13,902 bases of DNA from 2-12-FULL-40-12 sp964518135 (GCA_964518135.1 CAZFEY010000020.1:1-13902), one strand, 5' to 3'. Positions 1 to 6,488 are shown, numbered from the stretch's first letter. Notes: generated by a model not told the origin, from the sequence alone. Translations and numbers: made by a program.

Positions 1-1169
1 AAATTGTCTATTACCAAAATTATATTTTCTGCAAAAACAACTTCTTGAAAAATTTTATCTAATATGATTTCGGATTCTTTGATATTGCTATTAGAGGCTA
101 GAATTCTCGGGATATCCAAAAGAACAACTCTTCTATAATTTAAATCTCCGGCACATTCTCCCATGGCAGATCTATTAGCTAAAGACTGAATCATACTCCT
201 TCTGGAACTACCTGATTCCCCTATTATCAAGGCATTATTACGCTCCCTTCTGGCCAAAATCGCTTCCATTGTTTCTACTTCGCTTCTGTGTGCAAAAATC
301 TCGCGAAATCCCTGCTTTCTCATTGCGTTAGTGACATCAACGGAAAACTGATCCAACAATACCGTATAGCCAGCTGCCCAATCTTTAGCTATAGATCCTG
401 TTTTTAAAAGATTCTTCATTGTCCAAAACTTCTTTTTCTCTTCTTGCTCCTTTCGAAAATTATCCAACCAGAAAAGCAAGTTTTTAACATCTTTGGGCTT
501 CAAGCTTGCATCTATAAGAGGCTTTCTAAAGACGTCTCTACTGACAAATACGCCCAAGATATCGCTCGTGCGGATAAGATTGTTTTTTCTTTCTGTGGCA
601 GATTTCAGCGCATCAATAAATAAATTTTGAAAATCATCCGTAAAGCTCCATTCAAATTTTCCTTTTTCTTGACGATTGATCTCTTCAATCAAAGACTTCC
701 GTATTGTATCTAAGTCTATCATTATTCTCGCAAAGACAATGGCTAAGTCTGGATTTATCGTTATGGCACGCTCCATATAAACAGCAGCACTTAGGTTTTT
801 TAATCTCCTAGATCTGGCGGATCTAATTGCTTCGGAAGCAATTCTAGCCGTCTCAAAATCTAAAACAGATGCCATATTTTCTTCGCCTTTTTTCAAAATA
901 TCTTTTACATCAGAGGAATGTTTTAAATTATGCCAGAATATCTCGATATACCAAAAGGCAACGACCAAAGTGAAAAAAATCAATCCAAAGCCAAAATTAC
1001 TCGATTCGGTAGAATAAGTAACCAAAAATTCATATAATCCCAATAAAAGAAAAATTACACACAAAACAAAAAATAATTGTTTTATGGATTTGGCCCATTG
1101 AAAAATCGGCCACTTGGACCAATTCACTCTTTTGAAAATATCTGCTCTTTTGAGATCGAATACGAACAT
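1..1169 (-). CDS. Membrane-anchored ClpC/ClpB-like AAA+ protein with degenerate nucleotide-binding motifs (3' end outside window)
   Basis: The frame is open from an ATG at 1169 to the window edge (389 codons), so the C-terminal part is missing. An in-frame TAG five codons upstream fixes the start. Residues about 31-50 and 60-78 are two membrane segments. Residues about 105-235 resemble Clp N-domain repeats (ARIASEAIRSARSRRLKNLS). The stretch EVETMEAILARRERNNALIIGE (about 297-318) aligns by eye with the Clp D1 region before Walker A (family pattern LxRRxKNNPVLVGE). The Walker A itself reads GESGSSRRS (317-325) instead of GxxGxGKT, and Walker B reads ILVIDN (384-389) instead of hhhhDE, so the P-loop Lys and catalytic Glu are replaced. 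The usual KYRGEFEER pore region is also absent. D1 is therefore probably an inactive pseudo-ATPase. Whether a normal D2 follows cannot be seen. The gene lies 20 nt downstream of a small membrane-protein gene and probably shares its transcript. A role as a membrane-tethered unfoldase or scaffold is inference. Confidence 0.8.
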   Translation of the reverse strand, partial: MFVFDLKRADIFKRVNWSKWPIFQWAKSIKQLFFVLCVIFLLLGLYEFLVTYSTESSNFGFGLIFFTLVVAFWYIEIFWHNLKHSSDVKDILKKGEENMASVLDFETARIASEAIRSARSRRLKNLSAAVYMERAITINPDLAIVFARIMIDLDTIRKSLIEEINRQEKGKFEWSFTDDFQNLFIDALKSATERKNNLIRTSDILGVFVSRDVFRKPLIDASLKPKDVKNLLFWLDNFRKEQEEKKKFWTMKNLLKTGSIAKDWAAGYTVLLDQFSVDVTNAMRKQGFREIFAHRSEVETMEAILARRERNNALIIGESGSSRRSMIQSLANRSAMGECAGDLNYRRVVLLDIPRILASNSNIKESEIILDKIFQEVVFAENIILVIDN

Positions 1170-1189
1170 AAAATAATAGATTCTAGTGG

Positions 1190-1573
1190 TTATATAATCA
1201 GATTAAGTCCGAGAATAATACCTGCTATAAATAAAAATGGTAATAATAACCAAGTTAATAAAACAATAAATCCAGCTAGAAATATAGATAATTCAGATAA
1301 GAGACCTAAAGCGATTAGTATACTCCTTACAATAGCACCGATGACGCGCGATATAATATTAGATAGAGCAACTTCTACCCAAACCTTTAAGTCAAAACCC
1401 CTGCCATACGACCAACTATACTTATGCCAATAAGAAAAGAATGTCCTCAAAAGAGTAGGTATGGAAAAATAATGCAGATTAAATAATAAAAAATTCTTCC
1501 ATGCTTGTATTATTTCCTTTGGCGCTTCGAAAAAATGCCATACCAGCCAGAAGCTTAAAATATCTCTTTGCAT
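1190..1573 (-). CDS. Small integral membrane protein upstream of the ClpC-like gene
   Basis: This is a 127-residue protein of unknown function. The N-terminal half is aromatic-rich (HYFSIPTLLRTFFSYWHKYS, about 34-53) and contains the polar motif WSYGRGFDLK. The C-terminal half is almost wholly hydrophobic, with two or three membrane segments (about 78-95 and 97-127). The pattern of an IPxLLxTFFSxW stretch followed by YGRGFD looks like a conserved module rather than a chance hydrophobic frame, but I cannot name a family. It ends 20 nt before the start of the ClpC-like gene on the same strand, so the two probably form an operon and may act together in the membrane. A TATAAT box lies 42 nt upstream of the ATG. 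Confidence 0.7.
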   Translation of the reverse strand: MQRDILSFWLVWHFFEAPKEIIQAWKNFLLFNLHYFSIPTLLRTFFSYWHKYSWSYGRGFDLKVWVEVALSNIISRVIGAIVRSILIALGLLSELSIFLAGFIVLLTWLLLPFLFIAGIILGLNLII

Positions 1574-1614
1574 AATTTTATGTAATCCTAATTGATAAGA
1601 CTTTGGTTATCATT

Positions 1615-1643
1615 ATTATACGATAAATACAGCCTAAATTAAA
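1615..1643 (-). promoter_or_regulatory. Weak candidate promoter for the membrane protein/ClpC-like pair
   Basis: The -10 box is a perfect TATAAT (1620-1615). Seventeen nt upstream lies TTTAAT (1643-1638), a poor -35 match. The inferred start site gives a 5' UTR of about 35 nt before the ATG at 1573. Confidence 0.4.
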
Positions 1644-1651
1644 TATATGAA

Positions 1652-1790
1652 ACTTGCCCCGTTATAAGTCTTAGGTATGAAATTTTTAAGAAATTTCATA
1701 TTGACGATTAATCTTGAATTTGTCAAAAAATGAAAGCCTGCATGCGCCGACAAAAATGTCCTGTGGAAATAGACTTCTAATGGGGTTGAC
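1652..1790 (-). repeat. Short inverted-repeat element, copy A (MITE-like)
   Basis: About 139 bp with imperfect terminal inverted repeats: CTTGCCCCGTTATAAGTC at the left end and GACTTCTAATGGGGTTGAC at the right end. A 10-bp stem hairpin (TATGAAATTT/AAATTTCATA, 1676-1700) lies just inside the left end. The left 50 bp match the reverse complement of the right part of 8611-8750 at roughly 45 of 52 positions by eye, and the outer right ends also match. It contains no coding frame. It occupies most of the 334-nt space between the divergent genes starting at 1573 and 1908. Strand is given only to show that its orientation is opposite to copy B. Confidence 0.6.
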
Positions 1791-1813
1791 AGCCTTATTT
1801 GGTTCTTTATAAT
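1786..1813 (+). promoter_or_regulatory. Promoter of the acidic small ORF
   Basis: TTGACA (1786-1791), a 16-nt spacer and TATAAT (1808-1813) are both consensus hexamers. The -35 box is the outermost part of inverted-repeat element copy A (GGGGTTGACA). The predicted transcript starts near 1820 and runs through the ORF at 1908 to the hairpin at 2071, with a UTR of about 88 nt. Just before the ATG the UTR can form a small hairpin (AAGGT...ACCTT). Confidence 0.75.
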
Positions 1814-1907
1814 GACTTTTGACGCTAAAATATTTTATAAATGTTTTCTCGCTACGTTCGAAAATAAATTAAAAGGTCGTATTAGCAAGATATAACCTTA
1901 AAACGAT

Positions 1908-2048
1908 ATGTCAAAAGAAGAATTATTGAATTCTTTCACCGCAGAATTTGAAGATGATACAGACGACGATGACGTGGAAGATGGTGGCGAAGAAATGGAT
2001 GGTGAAGGTGATGATGAGAATATTGCTGGAGATGGCGAAGAGATATAA
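1908..2048 (+). CDS. 46-residue highly acidic small protein
   Basis: The ORF starts MSKEELLNSFTAEFEDD and continues as a run of Asp, Glu and Gly to the C-terminus. By hand count 22 of 46 residues are Asp or Glu against a single Lys and no Arg, so it should be almost fully disordered and strongly anionic. Support for a real gene comes from its setting: a consensus TTGACA-16-TATAAT promoter upstream and a 12-bp-stem terminator 22 nt downstream enclose only this frame. No Shine-Dalgarno sequence is visible. No family is recognised. The first 15 residues are a plausible short amphipathic segment. Possible roles (cation buffering, a DNA-mimic or chaperone-like tail) are speculation. The same promoter and terminator could instead serve a non-coding RNA. 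Confidence 0.6.
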   Translation: MSKEELLNSFTAEFEDDTDDDDVEDGGEEMDGEGDDENIAGDGEEI

Positions 2049-2070
2049 AAGTTAAATTCGATTATAAATC

Positions 2071-2101
2071 AACCGAGCACCCAAATTGGGTGCTCGGTTT
2101 G
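2071..2101 (+). terminator. Bidirectional intrinsic terminator
   Basis: A perfect 12-bp stem, AACCGAGCACCC (2071-2082) and GGGTGCTCGGTT (2088-2099), closes a 5-nt loop. It sits between the plus-strand acidic ORF and the convergent YggT-like gene. The T tracts on both sides are short, so efficiency is uncertain. The outer stem ACCGAGCAC recurs in the terminator at 7058-7132. Confidence 0.75.
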
Positions 2102-2122
2102 CGTTAGGCCTAGAATAAGTTA

Positions 2123-2440
2123 CTAGAATAATTTAAATAACTTCATAATAACAAAGAATAAAATTGCATATCCTACTATTGCAGCGATTGTCGCCATTTC
2201 CAAAAAATATCCGCTAGGAAGCAGTATATCTGCAAAAATTGAATCGAAAGGAGATACTAATTTATCACTCCATTCGTAAATCCAAACGACCACTGGCGAC
2301 TGCGGATTAGCGCTAACTAGTTTCAGGGTTAGTCTTATAAATAAAAATAATTCAAGCAAAGAAAAAAGCTTTTTAAAAAGACCAGAAATCAAAACCCCAA
2401 TATATCCAAAGAAACCACCAATTTTAGATCCTAATTTCAT
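2123..2440 (-). CDS. YggT-like integral membrane protein
   Basis: 105 residues. The N-terminal half has a membrane segment around LLELFLFIRLTLKLV (about 28-42), followed by ANPQSPVVVWIYEWSDKLVSPF, which matches the YggT-family pattern of a short polar loop with conserved Asn-Pro and a second hydrophobic turn ending in Pro-Phe. A final membrane segment lies at about 82-102 (TIAAIVGYAILFFVIM). The length fits YggT proteins (about 90-190). YggT proteins are linked to osmotic or turgor tolerance and envelope functions, with no established biochemical activity. The gene is the last of the minus-strand series ppa, acylphosphatase, yggT-like, 31 nt after the acylphosphatase gene, and ends near the terminator at 2071-2099. 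The family call is by motif and hydropathy only. Confidence 0.6.
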   Translation of the reverse strand: MKLGSKIGGFFGYIGVLISGLFKKLFSLLELFLFIRLTLKLVSANPQSPVVVWIYEWSDKLVSPFDSIFADILLPSGYFLEMATIAAIVGYAILFFVIMKLFKLF

Positions 2441-2471
2441 ATATTAGTGAGTAATAATTAGTAAATAGTTT

Positions 2472-2741
2472 TTAATCAAACCTTTGGAATTCTCCTTTAT
2501 AGTCTTCAAAAATAACCTCAACCTCATCTACGTTTGCTAAAATAGGACCTCTTTTCATCCACTGGATCATTTTTTCTACCGCGCTTTTTTCTCCCTCTAA
2601 GATCGCTTCTACCCTACCATCGTTCAGATTTTTTATCCATCCGGTGATACCGAGTTTTTTTGCTTTAATTCTCGCGCTATGACGAAAAGCGACGCCCTGT
2701 ACTCGACCGGCAACAAAAATATCTGCCCTCGTCTTTTCCAT
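2472..2741 (-). CDS. acyP: Acylphosphatase
   Basis: An 89-residue single-domain enzyme that hydrolyses the carboxyl-phosphate bond of acylphosphates. The signature GRVQGVAFRHSA (about 12-23) carries the phosphate-binding loop and catalytic Arg. GWIKNLNDGRVEAILEG (about 34-50) carries the catalytic Asn and the second signature. The length is typical (about 90). The ATG overlaps the stop codon of the upstream pyrophosphatase gene by one base (TAATG), so the two are translationally coupled. Both enzymes release phosphate from energy-rich phosphate compounds. The assignment is secure; the physiological substrate in this organism is unknown. Confidence 0.93.
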   Translation of the reverse strand: MEKTRADIFVAGRVQGVAFRHSARIKAKKLGITGWIKNLNDGRVEAILEGEKSAVEKMIQWMKRGPILANVDEVEVIFEDYKGEFQRFD

Positions 2742-3250
2742 TAAAGAGATTCTTTTATCTCTTTTTCAGCTTCCTCTCTGCTTAAGAAATCTTTCAGCTT
2801 TACCCATTTTCTCGGCTCCAGTTCTTTATATCTTTCAAAAAAATGCTTGATTTTTTGGCGCGTTGGTTCGTCCATATCTGAAACGTCCTGAAGTTTCCCA
2901 TAAAAAGGATCAATTTTTTCTATTGGAACCGCGATAATTTTATTATCCAAGCCTGCTTCGTCCTCCATTTGAAGCATTCCAATGGGACGAGACTCAACCG
3001 TAGAACCCGGCATTATCGCCATAGAAGAAATCAAAACTATATCCACCGGATCTCCGTCTTTCGCGTGTGATTGAGGAACGAAGCCATAGTTAAATGGAAA
3101 CACCATTGAAGTATGCAGGAAACGATCAACTTTCAATACTCCAGAATCCTTATCTAGTTCATATTTCACAGATGATCCCTGTGGAATTTCGATGAAAACG
3201 TTTATTTCTTTTGGCGGGTTCTTTCCCGCAGACAGATTATTAATTTCCAT
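2741..3250 (-). CDS. ppa: Inorganic pyrophosphatase, family I
   Basis: 169 residues, usual for bacterial family I PPase, which hydrolyses pyrophosphate to two phosphates in the cytoplasm with Mg2+. Metal and substrate ligands are visible in order: the Lys and Glu of VKYELDKDSG, the Arg of VDRFLHTSM, the Tyr of PFNYGFVPQ, the three Asp of DGDPVDIVL, the Asp/Asp/Lys set of MEDEAGLDNKIIAVP, and the Tyr-Lys of ERYKELE. No catalytic residue is missing. The gene follows the tRNA-Val gene on the same strand and is joined to acyP by a one-base stop/start overlap. No Shine-Dalgarno sequence is seen before the ATG, only AT-rich DNA. Confidence 0.97.
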   Translation of the reverse strand: MEINNLSAGKNPPKEINVFIEIPQGSSVKYELDKDSGVLKVDRFLHTSMVFPFNYGFVPQSHAKDGDPVDIVLISSMAIMPGSTVESRPIGMLQMEDEAGLDNKIIAVPIEKIDPFYGKLQDVSDMDEPTRQKIKHFFERYKELEPRKWVKLKDFLSREEAEKEIKESL

Positions 3251-3406
3251 ATATTTTATACTTAATATTTAATACATTAATAATAACAACTCCAAACAAA
3301 AAGGCAATCAGATTATGGGCACTGAGGAATTGAACTTCAAAGCATAGCTCGCTTTGTCCATTAGCTACGGGGTAGGGCCTACAACCTCTTCGCCCTTTTA
3401 ACCTTG

Positions 3407-3478
3407 TGCGCGCACGTAGATTCGAACCACGGGCCTCTTCGATGTGAACGAAGCGCTCTACCACTGAGCTATGCGCGC
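3407..3478 (-). tRNA. tRNA-Val (anticodon CAC)
   Basis: This is a complete 72-nt cloverleaf. The acceptor stem is GCGCGCA paired with TGCGCGC plus discriminator A. The D arm is GCTC/GAGC with loop AGTGGTA. The anticodon arm is CTTCG/CGAAG with loop TTCACAT, giving CAC at 3446-3444. The T arm is CGTGG/CTACG (one G-U pair) with loop TTCGAAT. The 3' CCA is not encoded (the genome continues CAA), so it must be added enzymatically. A -35/-10 pair lies directly upstream. Confidence 0.95.
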
Positions 3479-3488
3479 ATCCACTTCT

Positions 3489-3517
3489 AAATTACTAAAT
3501 TTTGGGGCTTTTGACAA
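3489..3517 (-). promoter_or_regulatory. Promoter of tRNA-Val
   Basis: TTGTCA (3517-3512), a 17-nt spacer and TAATTT (3494-3489). The mature tRNA begins 10 nt beyond the -10 box, so the 5' leader would be very short. Confidence 0.6.
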
Positions 3518-3528
3518 AATAGGAAAAG

Positions 3529-3567
3529 AATAATCGCTGCGCTGTTTTTTCAGCTTCACTGAAAAAA
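3529..3567. repeat. Short hairpin repeat, first copy
   Basis: The sequence TAATCGCTGCGCTG (3531-3544) is followed by a 9-bp stem TTTTTTCAG/CTGAAAAAA with a 5-nt loop (3545-3567). A similar arrangement, TAATCGCTTCGCTT plus an 8-bp stem, occurs at 6858-6892. It lies just upstream of the promoter at 3568. Confidence 0.4.
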
Positions 3568-3596
3568 TTGTCTGAAAACCATAAAAATTCTATAAT
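3568..3596 (+). promoter_or_regulatory. Promoter of the PP2C-like/propeller gene
   Basis: TTGTCT (3568-3573), a 17-nt spacer and TATAAT (3591-3596). The start codon at 3651 lies about 47 nt beyond the predicted start site. The UTR contains AAGCTTACAAGCTT, a small inverted repeat. Confidence 0.7.
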
Positions 3597-3650
3597 GAAA
3601 TAATTAGCTCTTAAGCTTACAAGCTTATTAAGCACAACTGGCTTACTCAA

Positions 3651-5666
3651 ATGAATATCTTTGAACTTCACTTTAATCCCCCACCGAAAAATCCGTCAGC
3701 TGGCGGATCAGTCGATCTTGCACTCGATACTTTTTGTTTTGAGCCAAAAAATATACACGAAAAAAGATTTGGAAGTCTGTATATGGCCGGAGAAATCCGT
3801 AATCTTCTGCCTAAAAACACAAATCTTCTTAACAATATTGCTCAAACTATAAAAGATAGATTTTACGCAACCTCTATACACTCGCCAGAAAAAGCAATTG
3901 AGAATTCTTTGAAAAGAACTAATGAATTTTTAGCGGAAGAATTATCAAAGGACAATATAAGCTGGCTAGGAAACCTTAATTTTGCAGTAATCTATCTAAA
4001 GCCTAGAGATCCCAGAAAGTTAATACCCAAAAACGGTTTTGCTTTGAATTACACGAAAGTTGGAACGGTCAAGGTGATCCTTTTGAGAAACGGCGAAATA
4101 ATAGACATAGGAAAAAATTTAGATATGCATGATATTGAACCTTATCCCCTAAAGGTTTTTACTAATACTATTTCTAGCCAGCTTTTGTCAGGAGATAAGA
4201 TATTGGTTTTTACAAAAGAAATTTTTGATTTCTTTAAAAAAGAAGGGTTGTTAAATAAATTAGCTGTCGTCAGGGCGTTTGACGAAAGTAAGATAAAAAA
4301 TATTACAAAGCCACAGGAAAAAATATTATCTGAAATATCCGGGATTATGCTTTTAATAGATACAGAGAAAGAAATATTACAAAAACCAAGTATTATGACC
4401 TTTAACAAGGAGTTGGAACATTTTTCCCTAAAAGAAGTGTTTGCTCCTATCGCAAACTTGGCCACCTCTTTATACAAGAAAATCCTGATTAGCAAAAGAA
4501 AGTCTGTTAAGCCCAGACGGCGCGAAGACAAAAAAAAGACAAAAAAAGTAATTGCTAAAAAATTAATCACACAATTTAATTACTCTAACGCTCTGAAAAA
4601 TAACGTTGTGCTGGTAATAATATTTGCCATATTGCTTGGAATAGGATTCCTAACATTTCAACAAAGAACACGAAAAGATTTTGAATCAAAAATAGGAATA
4701 ATCGTATCGGCAAAAGAAAAGATTCTCGATGCAGAAAAATTCTTTGAATCAAACAACGAAGCAAAAGCTAGGGAATTATTCAAGGAAGCGTTGGGATCGA
4801 TATTATTGCTTACCAGTGAACCAAGACCCATTAAAGAATCTCTTGATATAAAAAATCAGATAGAGAGCAGTTTAAAAGAAATAGATAAATTTGAAAATAT
4901 AGAAAATCCAGTCACTATCTTTGAAATCGATCAGAAAGAATTTATCCCTCAAAAAATTATCTATAGCAACGACAATATCTTTTTATTCACTATTCTTTCC
5001 AATAAGGTCTATAAGTTCAATACGGCAAATAGCGTCCGAGATGTTTATAATATAGATTCCGCCGAAAACGAAAAACCCAGCCTAGCTACGACTGCCGGAA
5101 ATACAATATTGTTTTTTCTTAAACCAAACAAAATAGTTTCCTTTCAGGACAATTCATTCAAAGATTATCTTACAATCACAACTTCCCTACCAGACGCAGA
5201 ACCAACCGTATTCGCTTTTTACCAAAATAGTATTTACTTATTAAGTAAAGATTCTGGAGAAATTATCAAATACCAGAAGGACGAAAACAAAGAATCGTTA
5301 TGGTTAAATTCGAACACAAAAAAAGCCACCGACGGACGGTCTATGGCAATTGATGGATCTATATGGATTTTGAGAGACAATAATACTATTTCGAGATACT
5401 ACAACGGACAACACCAAGAAGATATTTCTCTTGATTTCTTCCCTTGGCCAAAAACACTCTCTAAAATTACTACTAGTGCTTTTACGCCATATCTTTATAT
5501 CTTAGAACCATCCCAAAACAGAGTGATTATTATCGAGAAAAATGGAAAGATTATAAAACAATTACAAAGCGATAAATTCAATAATCTTAAAGATATTGCC
5601 GTTGCACCAGATGGTCTAACCATATATCTTCTCAATGGGCAGACTATATACAAAGCCAACCTTTAA
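3651..5666 (+). CDS. PP2C-like domain / transmembrane / beta-propeller protein
   Basis: 671 residues with three parts. Residues about 15-240 read as a divergent PP2C-type fold: SWLGNLNFAVIYLK, then the strand pair TKVGTVKVILLRNGEIIDIG (where PP2C has VGDSRxYLxRxG), LLSGDKILVFTKEIFDFF (where PP2C has GDxLLLxTDGLxD), and a final GIMLLID strand. The metal-binding Asp residues expected in those motifs are mostly absent, so phosphatase activity is doubtful. A Lys/Arg-rich stretch (about 282-304) precedes one membrane segment (about 318-336), which places the N-terminal part in the cytoplasm. After a helical linker (about 340-415) the outer part, about 420-671, consists of repeated short beta units of the propeller type (NKVYKFN, NSIYLLSKDSGEIIKY, GSIWILRDNNTISRYY, PYLYILEPSQNRVIIIEKNG). 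It looks like a transmembrane sensor or scaffold; ligand and partner are unknown. It has its own promoter at 3568 and converges on rplL. Confidence 0.82.
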   Translation: MNIFELHFNPPPKNPSAGGSVDLALDTFCFEPKNIHEKRFGSLYMAGEIRNLLPKNTNLLNNIAQTIKDRFYATSIHSPEKAIENSLKRTNEFLAEELSKDNISWLGNLNFAVIYLKPRDPRKLIPKNGFALNYTKVGTVKVILLRNGEIIDIGKNLDMHDIEPYPLKVFTNTISSQLLSGDKILVFTKEIFDFFKKEGLLNKLAVVRAFDESKIKNITKPQEKILSEISGIMLLIDTEKEILQKPSIMTFNKELEHFSLKEVFAPIANLATSLYKKILISKRKSVKPRRREDKKKTKKVIAKKLITQFNYSNALKNNVVLVIIFAILLGIGFLTFQQRTRKDFESKIGIIVSAKEKILDAEKFFESNNEAKARELFKEALGSILLLTSEPRPIKESLDIKNQIESSLKEIDKFENIENPVTIFEIDQKEFIPQKIIYSNDNIFLFTILSNKVYKFNTANSVRDVYNIDSAENEKPSLATTAGNTILFFLKPNKIVSFQDNSFKDYLTITTSLPDAEPTVFAFYQNSIYLLSKDSGEIIKYQKDENKESLWLNSNTKKATDGRSMAIDGSIWILRDNNTISRYYNGQHQEDISLDFFPWPKTLSKITTSAFTPYLYILEPSQNRVIIIEKNGKIIKQLQSDKFNNLKDIAVAPDGLTIYLLNGQTIYKANL

Positions 5667-5680
5667 GGGTTGGATTTGCT
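5656..5680 (+). terminator. Terminator between the convergent propeller gene and rplL
   Basis: A CCAACC/GGTTGG stem (5656-5661 and 5668-5673) with a 6-nt loop overlaps the stop codon of the plus-strand gene and is followed by ATTTGCT. On the minus strand it is followed by CTTTG. The T tracts are weak, but it is the only hairpin in the 36-nt convergent gap. Confidence 0.45.
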
Positions 5681-5702
5681 GATCTATCTCTTATTTAATA
5701 AT

Positions 5703-5957
5703 CTACTTTAATTCTACGGTAGCTCCTGCTTCCACGAATTTCTTTTTGATTTCTTCGGCTTCNNNNNNNNNNNNNNNNNNNNNNNNNNNNNNNNNNNNNN
5801 NNNNNNNNNNNNNNNNNNNNNNNNNNNNNNNNNNNNNNNNNNNNNNNNNNNNNNNNNNNNNNGCCAAATCCAAGACAGACAACTCTTCAATTTGCTTAAC
5901 CAAATCTTTGAATTTCGCTGGAACTTCTACTTTTTTATCTTCTTTTTCTTCTGCCAT
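5703..5957 (-). CDS. rplL: Ribosomal protein bL12 (L7/L12), interrupted by an assembly gap
   Basis: The stalk protein that recruits translation factors to the ribosome. The visible N-terminus (31 residues, with KFKDLVKQIEELSVLDL) is the L10-binding dimerisation helix region. The visible C-terminus (EAEEIKKKFVEAGATVELK) is the canonical end of bL12. Between them are exactly 100 N, a scaffold placeholder, so hinge and most of the C-terminal domain are unseen. Counting the Ns as real would give 84 codons; the family is about 120-130, so the true gap is probably about 110-140 nt longer. The gene starts 12 nt after rplJ, in the standard L10-L12 order. The gap is an artefact, not a truncation of the gene. 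Confidence 0.93.
   Translation of the reverse strand: MAEEKEDKKVEVPAKFKDLVKQIEELSVLDLXXXXXXXXXXXXXXXXXXXXXXXXXXXXXXXXXXEAEEIKKKFVEAGATVELK
5763..5862. other. 100-N scaffolding gap inside rplL
   Basis: Exactly 100 unknown bases, the usual placeholder for a gap of unknown size. Both flanks belong to the same rplL gene. All downstream coordinates are shifted from the real genome by the unknown size difference. Confidence 0.98.
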
Positions 5958-5969
5958 AATTTTATAGAA

Positions 5970-6488
5970 TTATGAATTAGTTTTGATTTTTGACAAAACA
6001 GTGATCAGACCTTTAATATTTCCCTGTAGAACATTTGCCAAGCCAGACAAAGGAGACGCCACAGAACCTACCAATTTGGCCAGTAATTCATCCCTTGTCG
6101 GCAATTGAGCCAATGCAATGATTTCATCGGCCCCCTTCTGCTCCTTCTCCAAAAATCCTCCCAAGATCTTAAAGGCAGGATTATTTTTTGAAAACTGATA
6201 AAGCATCTTAGCTGGCCCAACCTGATCCTTGTATCCAAAGACAAAAGCAATCTCTCCTTCTAATTTTTTTGTATCAATTTCTAATCCAGCTTTTTTAAAA
6301 GCAATTCTTGCAAGAGTCTTCTTTGCAACTCTTAACTCACCCTCTTCTTGTTTTATCTGTTTTCTTAAACCAGAAAGTTCTTTGACTCTTACTCCTTTAA
6401 AGTCGCTAAAAATAACCAATTTTTGTTTAGCTATTTTCTTTTCCAATTCTGATACTATTGTTTTCTTTTTGTCTTTTGTGATTGCCAT
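5970..6488 (-). CDS. rplJ: Ribosomal protein uL10
   Basis: 172 residues, standard for bacterial L10, which anchors the L12 dimers on 23S rRNA at the stalk base. The N-terminal domain is clear (MAITKDKKKTIVSELEKKIA, then VIFSDFKGVRVKELSGLRKQ, and ELRVAKKTLARIAFKKAGLE), followed by EGEIAFVFGYKDQVGPAKML and FKILGGFLE. The C-terminal helices that bind L12 follow the LPTRDELLAKLVGSVASPL motif. The ATG lies one base from an inverted repeat (6490-6509) that bounds a GIY-YIG gene, so DNA just upstream of the start has been replaced or rearranged, and no Shine-Dalgarno sequence is seen. It is transcribed with rplL, probably from the leader promoter at 7017-7045 by readthrough of the GIY-YIG gene. Confidence 0.97.
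   Translation of the reverse strand: MAITKDKKKTIVSELEKKIAKQKLVIFSDFKGVRVKELSGLRKQIKQEEGELRVAKKTLARIAFKKAGLEIDTKKLEGEIAFVFGYKDQVGPAKMLYQFSKNNPAFKILGGFLEKEQKGADEIIALAQLPTRDELLAKLVGSVASPLSGLANVLQGNIKGLITVLSKIKTNS

Noticed and set aside
1077..1433. 118-codon plus-strand frame
   Set aside because: It lies antisense to the ClpC-like gene and the membrane-protein gene, which both have clear motifs or hydropathy; composition is typical of a shadow frame.
3240..3464. 74-codon minus-strand frame overlapping ppa and tRNA-Val
   Set aside because: It reads through most of the complete tRNA-Val gene and the spacer, and its product has no recognisable features. It is a chance frame.
5703..5957. A naturally shortened 84-residue L7/L12
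   Set aside because: The short length comes only from the 100-N placeholder; both visible ends are canonical.
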